A stretch of DNA of 16,454 nt, from positions 526,188 to 542,641 of the forward strand of contig CP070758.1 of NCBI GenBank assembly GCA_020348925.1, read 5' to 3'. The stretch is from Gemmatimonadota bacterium. Lineage in GTDB: Bacteria > JBHIER01 > G020348925. The notes under the pieces are model-generated. The model searched no databases. It saw only the letters and a program-made list of their open reading frames with translations, and was not told the origin of the DNA. Of this stretch, positions 6,391 to 14,176 are shown one piece after another (the stretch's first letter is position 1; each line of letters opens with the position of its first letter). Both the position numbers and the translations under genes were made by a program.

Positions 6391-8949
6391 TCACTCAGGA
6401 CTGGAAAGAATCACCATGATTGTAAGCACCAAATCCACCACGTCCACCGAGTCGTCTCCGTTGAAATCTGCTGCCCAGCGATCAGAAGGGTGCGGGTCGA
6501 GGAGGCCTATGATTATATTCACTCCGAGGACGACATCCATAACGTTGACAGTCCCATCATTGTTGATATCCCCCTTCAGATCTTCGGCAACAGAGATTTG
6601 GACGTCGTCGATGTACCAGCCTTCAGCACTGGCGGTCGTATCGGAGCCGGCTCTGAAACGGAACCGAACCGGGCCGTAATAGTCTGTGAGATCAAACTCC
6701 GCTTCCGACCAGCCCTGAGATCCTGAGTAGATGGGCGTATTGCCAGGAAACGGGTTTCCGGAGTATCCGTCCGTCAGAAAATATGGATACCCGCCCTTGG
6801 GGGTGATGAGCGTCCAGCCGTCCCCGTCATTGATTTCGACAAGAGCACCATCATAGGGCACCTCCATATCGATCCAGTGCCAGAAGGTCAGGGTCGTGTT
6901 AAAGCTAAGATCGATGATCGGCGATACGAGCCCGGCATCAAGCGTATTGGCATAATGCTCACTTTCAGGACCGCCACATTTCCAGCTCGTCGTGCCTCCG
7001 AGGGTGTGATTTCTGTATGTGCTTTGATGCCACTGGTCATGATAGCCTGGAGTGATTGCCCCGGGCAACCACGCACCAGATCCCGATTCCATGTCATCGG
7101 CGAAGACTCGATCCAAACCTATGGTCATGGTGAATGATACTGTGAGAGGGTCACAGCCCTGACAGGCGACAGTCAAGAGGAAGAAAACCTCCCGATTTAT
7201 GGGACAATCGGATTCTACGCTCAAACGATAGGGAGTTTGTGAACTCTTTGTCTCAACAGTATCAATTGCACCGAAGGACGCTGTTGCGTTGATGATGGTA
7301 ACGTAGAGATCAGGTGAACTCAAGGTTCCCGTGATGTTTTCGCTTCCGGCTGAGCCGACATTCTGGAGGTCGATAGTAACATCAACGGTTTCACCGGGAT
7401 CGGGAAATGCATCCCCATCACCTCCGGTGTCGTCAACATGGAGATCGGCGACAGCAAATGCGGGGACTCCGGTGCACGCAATGTCAAAGGTCATCACCGA
7501 GCCGGAGTTGCCAATGTTGGTGATTTGTATTCCACTTGATTCGTTGTAGCCGGCGGTGTTCGGTGTCGTCGTTGAGGTGAACTCCGTCTGTCCGTCTTCG
7601 GCTGAAAAACATGCCCCGATTTTGAACTCCCACGGATACCACCACTCGCTGAATTCGCCCACAGCATCCCACGGCTTGGCCGGATCGTAACCGGCATCTT
7701 CGACTACAACCCTGTAATGAGGGCGGTTTCCGCTGTTGGAAGGAATGTCTTCATCGACATGGGTGATCAACAGTCCGGCATCGAGTGGATTCGGTCCTGG
7801 AGTGAACCATTCAAACCAGGCCGAAAAATCCGAATCGTAATGATCGAAAAGAGCCGATGAGGCCGAGTTGCGATTTTCGATCAGAAAGTACTCCGTGAGT
7901 GAACTGTTGATGGGGATTTTATAGAGTGCGTTGACGAGTGTCGTTTCGATTTCGTTGATTTGAACGTTGTTGTGCGAGGAGTCAAGCACCGTCGGGGTGA
8001 TCCAGCCGAGAAAGTTTTTCATATAACCACACAGATGAGTGGGAGTGATGTCCGCACCGTAGGATGATACGGAATATCCGTAGTATCCCATGAGACACCA
8101 GTCCATTAAAGGATGATCGTTTTCGTCATTGGGGGTATTGTATGTGTCCGTATTCATTTTCCCATCGTAGTCGTACAGATCTGGGCAGCCGAGTAAATGG
8201 GAATATTCGTGGGCAAAGACTCGAATGCCCTGCATTTCTCCCGCAGTGCCTTCTCCTCTCAGCTCGGGGTTCATCGAGTAGAGGGTAATGGTGACCCCGT
8301 CGTATACTCTCCGTTCTCGCAGGGCCCACTGGTGAGACCAGATATCGTTCAGACTGCCTGTTGATTCCGCTCCAGGCCCCTGATGGACGATGATGAGTCC
8401 GTCCACGTAGCCGTCAGAATCGTTATCGTACTGGGAGAAATCCACACCGCCAGCTTCGGCGGCATCCACCGCTTCCTCGACAAGCGCCTGGGCATTGTAG
8501 GGGTACGTCCCCATACCATAGTTCCCGCCGCCGGTATAATGGGCATAATTGTTGGCGGCGGTGTACCATCCCCCCACTTCACCGGTCAGACCGAAAGTGC
8601 CATAGGAGACCTCTGCGAAATAGTCATTCAGGCTTCCCGTCGGATAACTCCCGGTGGTGAACAGCATATTGTGAAAACTTTCACGGGAATGAGTGCCGGA
8701 GACATCCGGTGTTTGAATAAGGATGACCAGAGCTTTATCCGGACTGCCGGTCCTTTCGAGATTGAGAGCCGCCGGTTCATCAACACCTTCGGGGAAGACG
8801 GGGTAGGGGTCGCCGGTCGTCACCGAGCGGCCGCTCTTCGCATCGTACAAGCCGGGCCGAGGCGGGACATGCCCCCAGGAAAGTGTCGGTAAGACCAGTA
8901 TAATGATGAAGAGGATTACCTTCAACGAGGTATTTTTTCCACTGTTCAT
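6391..8949 (-). CDS. Secreted M6-type (immune inhibitor A-like) metalloprotease with dockerin
   Basis: This 852-aa extracellular zinc protease starts with a signal peptide (hydrophobic about 9-25). The catalytic domain contains HEYSHLLGCPDLYD at 247-260: the HExxH zinc motif with a likely third ligand Asp257, as in the M6 family. A Ca-loop-like DNDSDGYVD is at 175-183, and LMDWCLMGYYG follows, resembling the Met-containing turn region of such enzymes. After about residue 490 come a CARDB/Ig-like beta domain (VADLHVDDTGGDGD...), then a MAM/jelly-roll-like module typical of M6 proteins (GWYIDDVQISV at its end). A dockerin occupies 793-852 (GDINNDG, ADFNGDD). The second Ca loop has D in place of the usual Gly. 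The ATG at 8949 has GGAGGT 8 nt upstream, and a good promoter lies about 100 nt upstream. It separates the porin and tupA genes, so its role in that neighbourhood is unclear. Confidence 0.9.
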   Translation of the reverse strand: MNSGKNTSLKVILFIIILVLPTLSWGHVPPRPGLYDAKSGRSVTTGDPYPVFPEGVDEPAALNLERTGSPDKALVILIQTPDVSGTHSRESFHNMLFTTGSYPTGSLNDYFAEVSYGTFGLTGEVGGWYTAANNYAHYTGGGNYGMGTYPYNAQALVEEAVDAAEAGGVDFSQYDNDSDGYVDGLIIVHQGPGAESTGSLNDIWSHQWALRERRVYDGVTITLYSMNPELRGEGTAGEMQGIRVFAHEYSHLLGCPDLYDYDGKMNTDTYNTPNDENDHPLMDWCLMGYYGYSVSSYGADITPTHLCGYMKNFLGWITPTVLDSSHNNVQINEIETTLVNALYKIPINSSLTEYFLIENRNSASSALFDHYDSDFSAWFEWFTPGPNPLDAGLLITHVDEDIPSNSGNRPHYRVVVEDAGYDPAKPWDAVGEFSEWWYPWEFKIGACFSAEDGQTEFTSTTTPNTAGYNESSGIQITNIGNSGSVMTFDIACTGVPAFAVADLHVDDTGGDGDAFPDPGETVDVTIDLQNVGSAGSENITGTLSSPDLYVTIINATASFGAIDTVETKSSQTPYRLSVESDCPINREVFFLLTVACQGCDPLTVSFTMTIGLDRVFADDMESGSGAWLPGAITPGYHDQWHQSTYRNHTLGGTTSWKCGGPESEHYANTLDAGLVSPIIDLSFNTTLTFWHWIDMEVPYDGALVEINDGDGWTLITPKGGYPYFLTDGYSGNPFPGNTPIYSGSQGWSEAEFDLTDYYGPVRFRFRAGSDTTASAEGWYIDDVQISVAEDLKGDINNDGTVNVMDVVLGVNIIIGLLDPHPSDRWAADFNGDDSVDVVDLVLTIMVILSSPE

Positions 8950-9052
8950 GAACGAGCACCTCCACCTGAATTATGGTTTCGAATGATTCTCATGGACTGT
9001 TTTTCGATTCCCACATACTCAGTCTCCTCTGGTTTGGGAAAAGAGACTCTCA

Positions 9053-9081
9053 AGTCTAATACGAAATGCGGATCTTGTCAA
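9053..9081 (-). promoter_or_regulatory. Sigma70-type promoter of the protease-tupA unit
   Basis: On the minus strand a consensus TTGACA (9081-9076), 17-nt spacer and TAGACT (9058-9053) are present. Predicted start is near 9046, giving a leader of about 97 nt before the ATG at 8949. The architecture is very similar to the promoter at 5291-5319, including the leader length, which suggests similar control of dockerin genes. Confidence 0.7.
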
Positions 9082-9156
9082 CTCATTTTTCAGGTGTTTG
9101 CTCAAAAGGTGTTGAAAGAGTAAAACCTTTGAACGAGAACGCATCATTCTGTCACA

Positions 9157-10071
9157 TTAGAAAGTGGTCTGAAACTGGGCTTTTAGGGCGTCGCTATGAT
9201 CTCCATCGTCCCTTAAGAGGTAATTGATTTGAACTTTCGAATTGTTGTGAATAAACACGTTCAATCCCAGTATAATGATAGCGGAAGTATCGTCTGAAAC
9301 ATCTCTGTCGGGATCGTACGTGTCGTATCGCACCAATCCTTGGAAGTCGGTGAAACATGAATAGGCCGCTTGAACGAACCAGCCGTCCCTCTGATCAGAG
9401 CCATCTTCAGCATATATATACTCGCCACCCAAGGAGAGCAAACCAAGATGTGTCGCCATATAAATTCCTGTCCGGTTCTTCTTCTGGCGTTCTTCACCGG
9501 ACTTCCCTCTATAGTGAGAGAACCCCATTTCCGCTTCATTGAAGGGTTTCGCCACTATCATTCCAACGACATCTTTCCAGTCATTTTCATCGGAAGTGTT
9601 CTTCCCAGACCCGTTAAAGACCCCGAGGCTGTACGAAAGTATTTTGAAGCTTCCGCTCACTTGCAACCCAATATCATACTTCGTTGATAAATTCGAGACC
9701 ACTTGTGCTCGGTCAATCATGCTCAATTTTGCACTCGACGTAAGATATTCGTTGCTGAAAGGGGTTTTGAATTGGCCAAGACGAAGAGTAATCCATGGCT
9801 TGTAGTTGATGTCTATATGGGCTTTCCATAGAATGGGAGTAGAAACCGCATCGAAGAGAATTAAAAAGCTCATGTTCTTGAGAAGATCTCCAGAACATTT
9901 TAATCTCGCCCGTCTGACCTGAAATTCATCAATGGAATTCTCGTCAGAGGTGTATCGTACCTGGACATAGCCGCCTGTTTTCATCTCTGTTCCGGTCGTT
10001 TGTGCGAAAAGGGATAAACTGTTCATTACATGCAGTACTGCGATGAATGTGAACGGAGCGGTTCTTTTCAT
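9157..10071 (-). CDS. OprO/OprP-type (phosphate-selective family) porin
   Basis: This 304-aa outer-membrane beta-barrel protein has a signal peptide (MKRTAPFTF..., cleavage near LFAQ). Features of the OprO/OprP family are visible: FQVRRARLKCSG near residue 45-56, a central LRLGQFKTPFSNEYLTSS (about 96-113), alternating beta-strand patterns and a terminal Phe (QFQTTF), the BAM recognition residue. Members form anion channels; phosphate, pyrophosphate or other oxyanions are known substrates of the family. The ATG at 10071 follows an AGGAG about 10 nt upstream. It begins 31 bp after the stop codon of the HTH/binding-domain regulator, so the two are probably co-transcribed from the promoter at 11054-11082. 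Nearby tupA makes tungstate or molybdate passage attractive but unproven. No clear terminator was seen downstream. Confidence 0.85.
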   Translation of the reverse strand: MKRTAPFTFIAVLHVMNSLSLFAQTTGTEMKTGGYVQVRYTSDENSIDEFQVRRARLKCSGDLLKNMSFLILFDAVSTPILWKAHIDINYKPWITLRLGQFKTPFSNEYLTSSAKLSMIDRAQVVSNLSTKYDIGLQVSGSFKILSYSLGVFNGSGKNTSDENDWKDVVGMIVAKPFNEAEMGFSHYRGKSGEERQKKNRTGIYMATHLGLLSLGGEYIYAEDGSDQRDGWFVQAAYSCFTDFQGLVRYDTYDPDRDVSDDTSAIIILGLNVFIHNNSKVQINYLLRDDGDHSDALKAQFQTTF

Positions 10072-10102
10072 CTTCTTTTTTCTCCTTATTTGTTTACATC
10101 TG

Positions 10103-10996
10103 TCACCAGGCGATCACTCTGCCAGAATCCCTCGTGTCGTAGCCGCCCATGCGGTCAACTCTGTATCGGAAATGCTCGGAGCGAATAACCTCCAATATCT
10201 CCTGAATCGGTTCTGTATAGAAGTGAGCTTTGGTAATGACAAAATCGAAGCGTTCCTTCGTAATCGGAATGAAATTCAGACCGAAGGCTGTGGCAGCGGC
10301 CTTCAAACCCAGCCCCACATCGGCCTCCCCGTTGCGCACGGCCAGAGCGACCTCCGTGTGGGTCGACACACACCTTTCGTAACCGCGTATCTGCCATCCC
10401 TCGATGTTCAATCGCTGTAAGTGATAATCGAGGAGCTGACGAGTCCCGGCGCCTTCCTGACGATTGATGAAACGCACATCCGGCCGGGTGAGATCCTCAA
10501 AAGCCTTTACTTTGAGAGGATTTCCCGGTTGCACCATGAACCCCTGCTCCCGATCCAGAAAGTGGACGACGACGGTCTCCGCTTTCGGCAGGTATTTTGG
10601 CACAAAGGGGAGGTTGTATTCCTTCGTTTCCGGGTCCAGGAGGTGAATGCCGGCCATGTGGCTGGAGCCCCGCTGAAGATGCACAAGACCTTTGACGCTG
10701 CCCACATGGGCTGAGAGGACGACCAATTGCGGGAAGTGTTCGATCACTTCCGATTCAAGGATATCGATGGCCAGATCGTGGCTGCCCATGATGGTGATAT
10801 TCTCTGTTTTGTCCAACGGTTTCTTCCCCCGGATGTCCTCGTCTATCCACTGATCGATGGATTTCTTCGGGAAAAGCCATTTTCCCGTGATCCGGGTGCA
10901 CGGGATGTCCCCGCGCTTGATGAGAGCATAGATCTTTTTCTCATTGAGGCTCAAATACTTGGCGAGTTCTTGGACCGTCATCAATGCCTGAGTCAT
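10103..10996 (-). CDS. HTH regulator fused to molybdate/tungstate-type binding domain
   Basis: This approximately 297-aa cytoplasmic protein has an excisionase/MerR-like helix-turn-helix at its N-terminus (MTVQELAKYLSLNEKKIYAL, then GDIPCTRITGKWLFPKKSIDQWI). A solute-binding-protein-like domain (COG1910/PBP-like type) follows from about residue 65 to 285, with INRQEGAGTRQLLDYHL, AVRNGEADVGLGLKA and FDFVITKAHFY. Such proteins are one-component regulators that sense molybdate, tungstate or a related ligand. No signal peptide is present. Start choice: ATG at 10996 is used. A TTG at 11002 has AAAGG at a better 6-nt spacing, and ATG at 10981 (MTVQEL) is also possible, so the first few residues are uncertain. 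It heads an operon with the anion porin and may control that porin, itself and the nearby tupA. Confidence 0.87.
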   Translation of the reverse strand: MTQALMTVQELAKYLSLNEKKIYALIKRGDIPCTRITGKWLFPKKSIDQWIDEDIRGKKPLDKTENITIMGSHDLAIDILESEVIEHFPQLVVLSAHVGSVKGLVHLQRGSSHMAGIHLLDPETKEYNLPFVPKYLPKAETVVVHFLDREQGFMVQPGNPLKVKAFEDLTRPDVRFINRQEGAGTRQLLDYHLQRLNIEGWQIRGYERCVSTHTEVALAVRNGEADVGLGLKAAATAFGLNFIPITKERFDFVITKAHFYTEPIQEILEVIRSEHFRYRVDRMGGYDTRDSGRVIAW

Positions 10997-11053
10997 GTTC
11001 AATACAAGCCTTTCAGTGATACGAACAGGATTTTGGTGTTTTTGTTAGGGAGG

Positions 11054-11082
11054 AATTTAAACTCTGAGATAGGTGATGACAA
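11054..11082 (-). promoter_or_regulatory. Sigma70-type promoter of regulator-porin operon
   Basis: On the minus strand: TTGTCA (11082-11077), 17-nt spacer, TAAATT (11059-11054). The start would be near 11047, about 50 nt before the ATG at 10996. Immediately upstream (11083-11150) is a very A/T-rich run that could act as an UP element. The rest of the 280-bp interval up to the plus-strand gene shows nothing else clear. Confidence 0.6.
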
Positions 11083-11283
11083 GAAAAAAACGAAAAAAAT
11101 AACAAATAAAGACAAATAATAATAAATAATGACTAATAATAACTATGTTGTACACTGCTCAATAGATGTTTTGAATAGATGTACCCCCATTTTGACTTGA
11201 CCCGGAGGGGAAACGAGCGGAGATAAAGCACATGGAAATGTGATATGTATGTTTTTTGGGTACCGAAGCAGAGGTGTTGAACG

Positions 11284-11917
11284 ATGAAAAAATCCATGAG
11301 AATACCGCTGTTTATCATCCGTGGCCTGTCCGTTCTCATCATCCTGGGTGTCCTTTTAACCAAACTGGCTGCAATCATTGTCGGTCCTGATACTTTTGAA
11401 GAGAGACTTGCTCGAGATATGAAGGGAGCGGTCAAAGATTCTCTCCGTTTCGCTAAAAAATTGAAGAAAGTATTCAAAAGGATGGAATGGGTCGTGTCAA
11501 GGAGATACGTATCTGTATGCGGGATCTTTTTAATATTCGGACAGGTCCAGGGAAACATACCTCAGGGATAAGATGGGCAAGCTTTCGAGAGGAGATGAGA
11601 TTTTTATCCTCGAAGAAATTGACGGCCGGGTGAAGTTTCGTCTCATCTCAGAAGATACCGAGTGGTCCGGCTGGGTTCAAAAAAATGGGACTGTTCCGAA
11701 ACAACAATGGGACCTTTCAAAATATGATATGACTGTAAAAGAATTGATGGACTCCGGCCTCATCGTTGAAATTCAACTCAAGACTGTCCTCGTGAATGGT
11801 TCCGTGTGGAAATCATTGGAGTACGAAGAACGAGGGAGTATCGCACAAATGCTTGCCATGTATTTTATCCTTCAGCAAAAATCTGAAATTATATTCAGTT
11901 TCATAATAGACATCTAA
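11284..11917 (+). pseudogene. Membrane-anchored SH3-domain protein, broken by two frameshifts
   Basis: The gene starts well: GAGGT lies 8 nt before the ATG. The first frame gives MKKSMRIPLF, a membrane segment (about residues 7-35) and a basic linker, then enters an SH3-like domain. The conserved NIRTGPGKHTSG (11532-11567) is in another frame, and GKLSRGDEIFILEE through SGWV is in a third (from about 11567). Adding one T to the five-T run at 11527-11531 and one G to the GGG at 11565-11567 restores a single reading frame of about 210 residues. The repaired protein reads YVSVCG-IFF-NIRTGPGKHTSG-DKMGKLSRGDE, a normal bacterial SH3 pattern. A C-terminal segment follows (VWKSLEYEERGSIAQMLAMYF). 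So this is either a decaying gene or two sequencing or assembly errors. It is the only plus-strand gene and is divergent from the regulator. Function unknown; SH3 domains of this type often bind cell wall or sense envelope state. Confidence 0.72.
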
Positions 11918-11978
11918 TCGGGTCATACCCTTGCCGAATCTAGAGAAGACAAAGGCTTTAGCCTGGTTTATTCATGAG

Positions 11979-12067
11979 CTGTCATTCCGGCTGGAATGCC
12001 GGAATCTCCTCGATTGATGCACCGGATTCTCTCTTCAGGGGATTCCGGGATAACCCCGGCATGACAG
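11979..12067. repeat. REP/MITE-like palindromic element
   Basis: This 89-bp element has inverted ends CTGTCAT and ATGACAG. Each half contains its own small hairpin: CCGGC/GCCGG near 11987-12002 and CCGGG/CCCGG near 12045-12059. The pattern 'GTCATTCC ... GGAAT ... ATGAC' matches the common dispersed palindromic repeats of many bacterial genomes (from general knowledge). No coding capacity; possibly mobilised in trans by a REP-type transposase. Confidence 0.65.
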
Positions 12068-12387
12068 AGTATACAATTGCGGGAGATACTACCGAACAAA
12101 GTCCAACACCCGTGTTCATTATAATTCCATAAATATTTCTTGTTACGTTGCGTTTGCAGTGGTTGTATGAATTATCCGGGTTAGAAAATATTCGTTGTGG
12201 TAGATCCTATTCAAACTTGATTTATTCATACATTTTCATAAAAAGATCCCTAAAAATTTCGGAAAGTTTCGTTTATTAAAAGGGGAGAAAGGCAAAAATG
12301 TTATAATGTCTTCTGTAACTACTATGTTTTCTTTCAGGAACTTTCCAAAGCCTCCAAAAGGACGAAGCAAACTCTTCATCAAACCTC

Positions 12388-12474
12388 GTCATTGCGAGGA
12401 GGACCGTGTGTAACACAGCAGAACGAAGTAATCTCCTTGTTCGAGAGAGATTGCCGCGCTTCGCTCGCAATGAC
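12388..12474. repeat. Second REP/MITE-like palindromic element
   Basis: This 87-bp element has perfect inverted ends GTCATTGCGA and TCGCAATGAC, with an internal 'GAAGTAATCTC ... GAGATTGCCGCGCTTCG' pair. This layout is a widespread dispersed repeat type in bacteria. It differs in sequence from the element at 11979-12067, so two repeat families may coexist here. Confidence 0.65.
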
Positions 12475-12504
12475 AGGCAAAAGTGAGAGATTGCCGCGCT
12501 TCGC
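12445..12504. repeat. Direct repeat of the element's right end
   Basis: The 20-mer gagagattgccgcgcttcgc occurs at 12445-12464 and again at 12485-12504, a period of 40 bp. The second copy is not followed by the element's terminal TCGCAATGAC. This looks like a partial duplication or nested remnant of the palindromic element. Confidence 0.75.
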
Positions 12505-12560
12505 ACCGTGAGAGACAATTCCATAGGCCTGATATTTCCACCACCAAACCCTGATACACA

Positions 12561-14108
12561 TCAATCAGTTTCATACTTAAAAGATTTATGCTTCAGATAT
12601 GAGATCAAAAGCTCAATGACTTTTTTGGCGGTTGATTTGGAATAGGGGAATGTAATGGAGTAGGAGGCGTCTGCTGAATCTATGCTGAGTGTGCGCAGAG
12701 CCTTGCTTTTTTTCGTGGTGGGATTACTGCTGGAGGATCGTTTCATTTCGTGATACGGCAAAAATATCCGCTGTTTCTTGAAATCGAGGATGATATGTTC
12801 GTTTGTGAAAACGACCGTGCCTCTGCTGGACATCTGTTGTCCCTTGGAAGGTGCCATCTCTATGTGAGGGCTCCCTTTGAGAAAACGTCCATGGGGTATG
12901 GCCAGCAAAATCCTGTTGTTGGGAGGGAGGCTGTAGCTCGTCTTTGCCCTAGTTCGGTTTTGCGCGTAATTCTTTCGGATGTCGTTGAAGCTCCGGATCT
13001 TGACCGAGAGTTCCTGCTCCAGTCGTGTCTCCTCCTTGAACATGTCGCAGCCGCACTTTTTGCAGCTGGGCACCAGTGCTCTGTTCGGTGTTTCGCAGAG
13101 TGGGCATTTGACGACCACGGATTTGTTGCATTCAGGACAGACCTTCCTCCGTTCAGCGACGGCAGCCTGACAGTGGGGGCAGGGAACCATAGGTACATAG
13201 TCCGATTCTCGAGGCATTTTTGTCTCCTGAGCCTCTTTTTTCCCTTTTTCGAGAAAGTGGAAGTAGTGAAAGCCTTCTCCGCCACCATCCATGTCCTTGC
13301 AGGCGAGAGAGACCTGAGCGAAATCGATACGTTTGACTCCATGACTGTGACCAATGACGAGACAGAGGTCGGCTAAAGAACAGATAACGCGGGGGACACC
13401 CATGGAAAATTTGTATATGGTTTCGTAGGCGAAATCAGTAAAGATTTCAGTTCCGGTGTATCCTGCCTTCGAGAGACGAAACCGGATAAGATCTTTCGTC
13501 TCGCTGAGATTGAGGTTTTTAAGAAAGAAGCGGACGGGCAATCGCTGCCAGAACTCAGGCATGCTCCGGACAATACCCTCGAGTGGTTTCTGGCCAGAGA
13601 AGATAAAGGTTAGAAGAAAAGCTTCGGCGACGCAGAAATTGAGGAGGATCCGGAGTTCCTGCAGAAGGTCGAGGCGGTGGCTGAGCATCTGCCCTTCATC
13701 GACTATGACAACGGTCTTGAAACCTGCATCGTGATAGGATTGCAGCTGTTCTCTCAATTGGTTTAAAGCATCAACTTTATCCCTGATTTTTTGGAGAGAA
13801 CCCAATTGACGGGCGAGCTCGCTGATCAGCTGGGTTGGGGTGAGGGTTGGGTGGTCGATGAAGACGAGCTTTATCTTCTCCCCGTACTCGGTCTCCATGT
13901 CCTGACAGAGACGTGAGAGGACGCTCGTTTTGCCGTCACCGGCGTGATCAGAGACTAAAAGTGCCCCGCCTTTATTCGATTGAATGGCGTACTTCAATCG
14001 CAGGAGACACTCGCGGTGTTGGCTGCTCAAATAGAGCATTTCCGGATCCGGAGTGAGAGAGAAGGGGATCTTATCAAGACCCCAATATGTGAGATATTGG
14101 TCAATCAT
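12561..14108 (-). CDS. ExeA/GspA-type AAA ATPase fused to zinc ribbons and C-terminal PH-like domain
   Basis: This 515-aa protein has three parts. Residues 1-270 resemble ExeA/GspA AAA ATPases: the PFSLTPDPEMLYLSSQHRECL opening region (15-35), Walker A SDHAGDGKT (53-61, with Asp where the first Gly is usual), Walker B VVIVDEGQ (133-140), sensor-like FIFSGQ (168-173) and RLPVRF (189-194). Residues 310-354 carry four CxxC-type pairs (C310/C313, C324/C327, C335/C338, C349/C352), a double zinc ribbon. The C-terminus (about 395-510) is beta-rich; RGTVVFTNEHIILDF with YHEM resembles a bacterial PH/YokE-like domain, a weak match. ExeA itself couples ATP use to secretin assembly and has a peptidoglycan-binding C-terminus, which is absent here; I see no membrane segment. 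The ATG at 14108 follows GAGGT by 6 nt. It is monocistronic, with its own promoter. Its partner is unknown. Confidence 0.85.
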   Translation of the reverse strand: MIDQYLTYWGLDKIPFSLTPDPEMLYLSSQHRECLLRLKYAIQSNKGGALLVSDHAGDGKTSVLSRLCQDMETEYGEKIKLVFIDHPTLTPTQLISELARQLGSLQKIRDKVDALNQLREQLQSYHDAGFKTVVIVDEGQMLSHRLDLLQELRILLNFCVAEAFLLTFIFSGQKPLEGIVRSMPEFWQRLPVRFFLKNLNLSETKDLIRFRLSKAGYTGTEIFTDFAYETIYKFSMGVPRVICSLADLCLVIGHSHGVKRIDFAQVSLACKDMDGGGEGFHYFHFLEKGKKEAQETKMPRESDYVPMVPCPHCQAAVAERRKVCPECNKSVVVKCPLCETPNRALVPSCKKCGCDMFKEETRLEQELSVKIRSFNDIRKNYAQNRTRAKTSYSLPPNNRILLAIPHGRFLKGSPHIEMAPSKGQQMSSRGTVVFTNEHIILDFKKQRIFLPYHEMKRSSSSNPTTKKSKALRTLSIDSADASYSITFPYSKSTAKKVIELLISYLKHKSFKYETD

Positions 14109-14146
14109 CAGAAACCTCGTTGAATATGAGTACTACAAATCTATAC

Positions 14147-14176
14147 ATAATACTAAAGTCACTGTACCATTGTCAA
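14147..14176 (-). promoter_or_regulatory. Sigma70-type promoter of the AAA ATPase gene
   Basis: On the minus strand: consensus TTGACA (14176-14171), 18-nt spacer and TATTAT (14152-14147). The start would be near 14140, leaving a leader of about 30 nt before the ATG at 14108. Confidence 0.7.

Larger units (their letters stand above)
11918..12560. other. Non-coding interval holding palindromic repeat elements
   Basis: No credible gene is visible between the SH3-domain gene and the ATPase gene. The stretch holds two REP/MITE-like palindromic elements (11979-12067 and 12388-12474) and a 20-bp direct repeat. Positions 12100-12330 are AT-rich with nothing recognisable. No clear terminator with a T-run was found for either flanking gene. 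Confidence 0.6.

Noticed and set aside
6329-6394. Upstream GTG start for tupA overlapping the protease stop codon
   Set aside because: It would put 22 residues before the signal peptide; the ATG at 6328 has AAGGA and yields a normal export signal.
12388-12504. CRISPR array, suggested by the 20-bp repeat
   Set aside because: Only two copies at 40-bp spacing, overlapping a palindromic element's end; no further repeat units and no cas genes.
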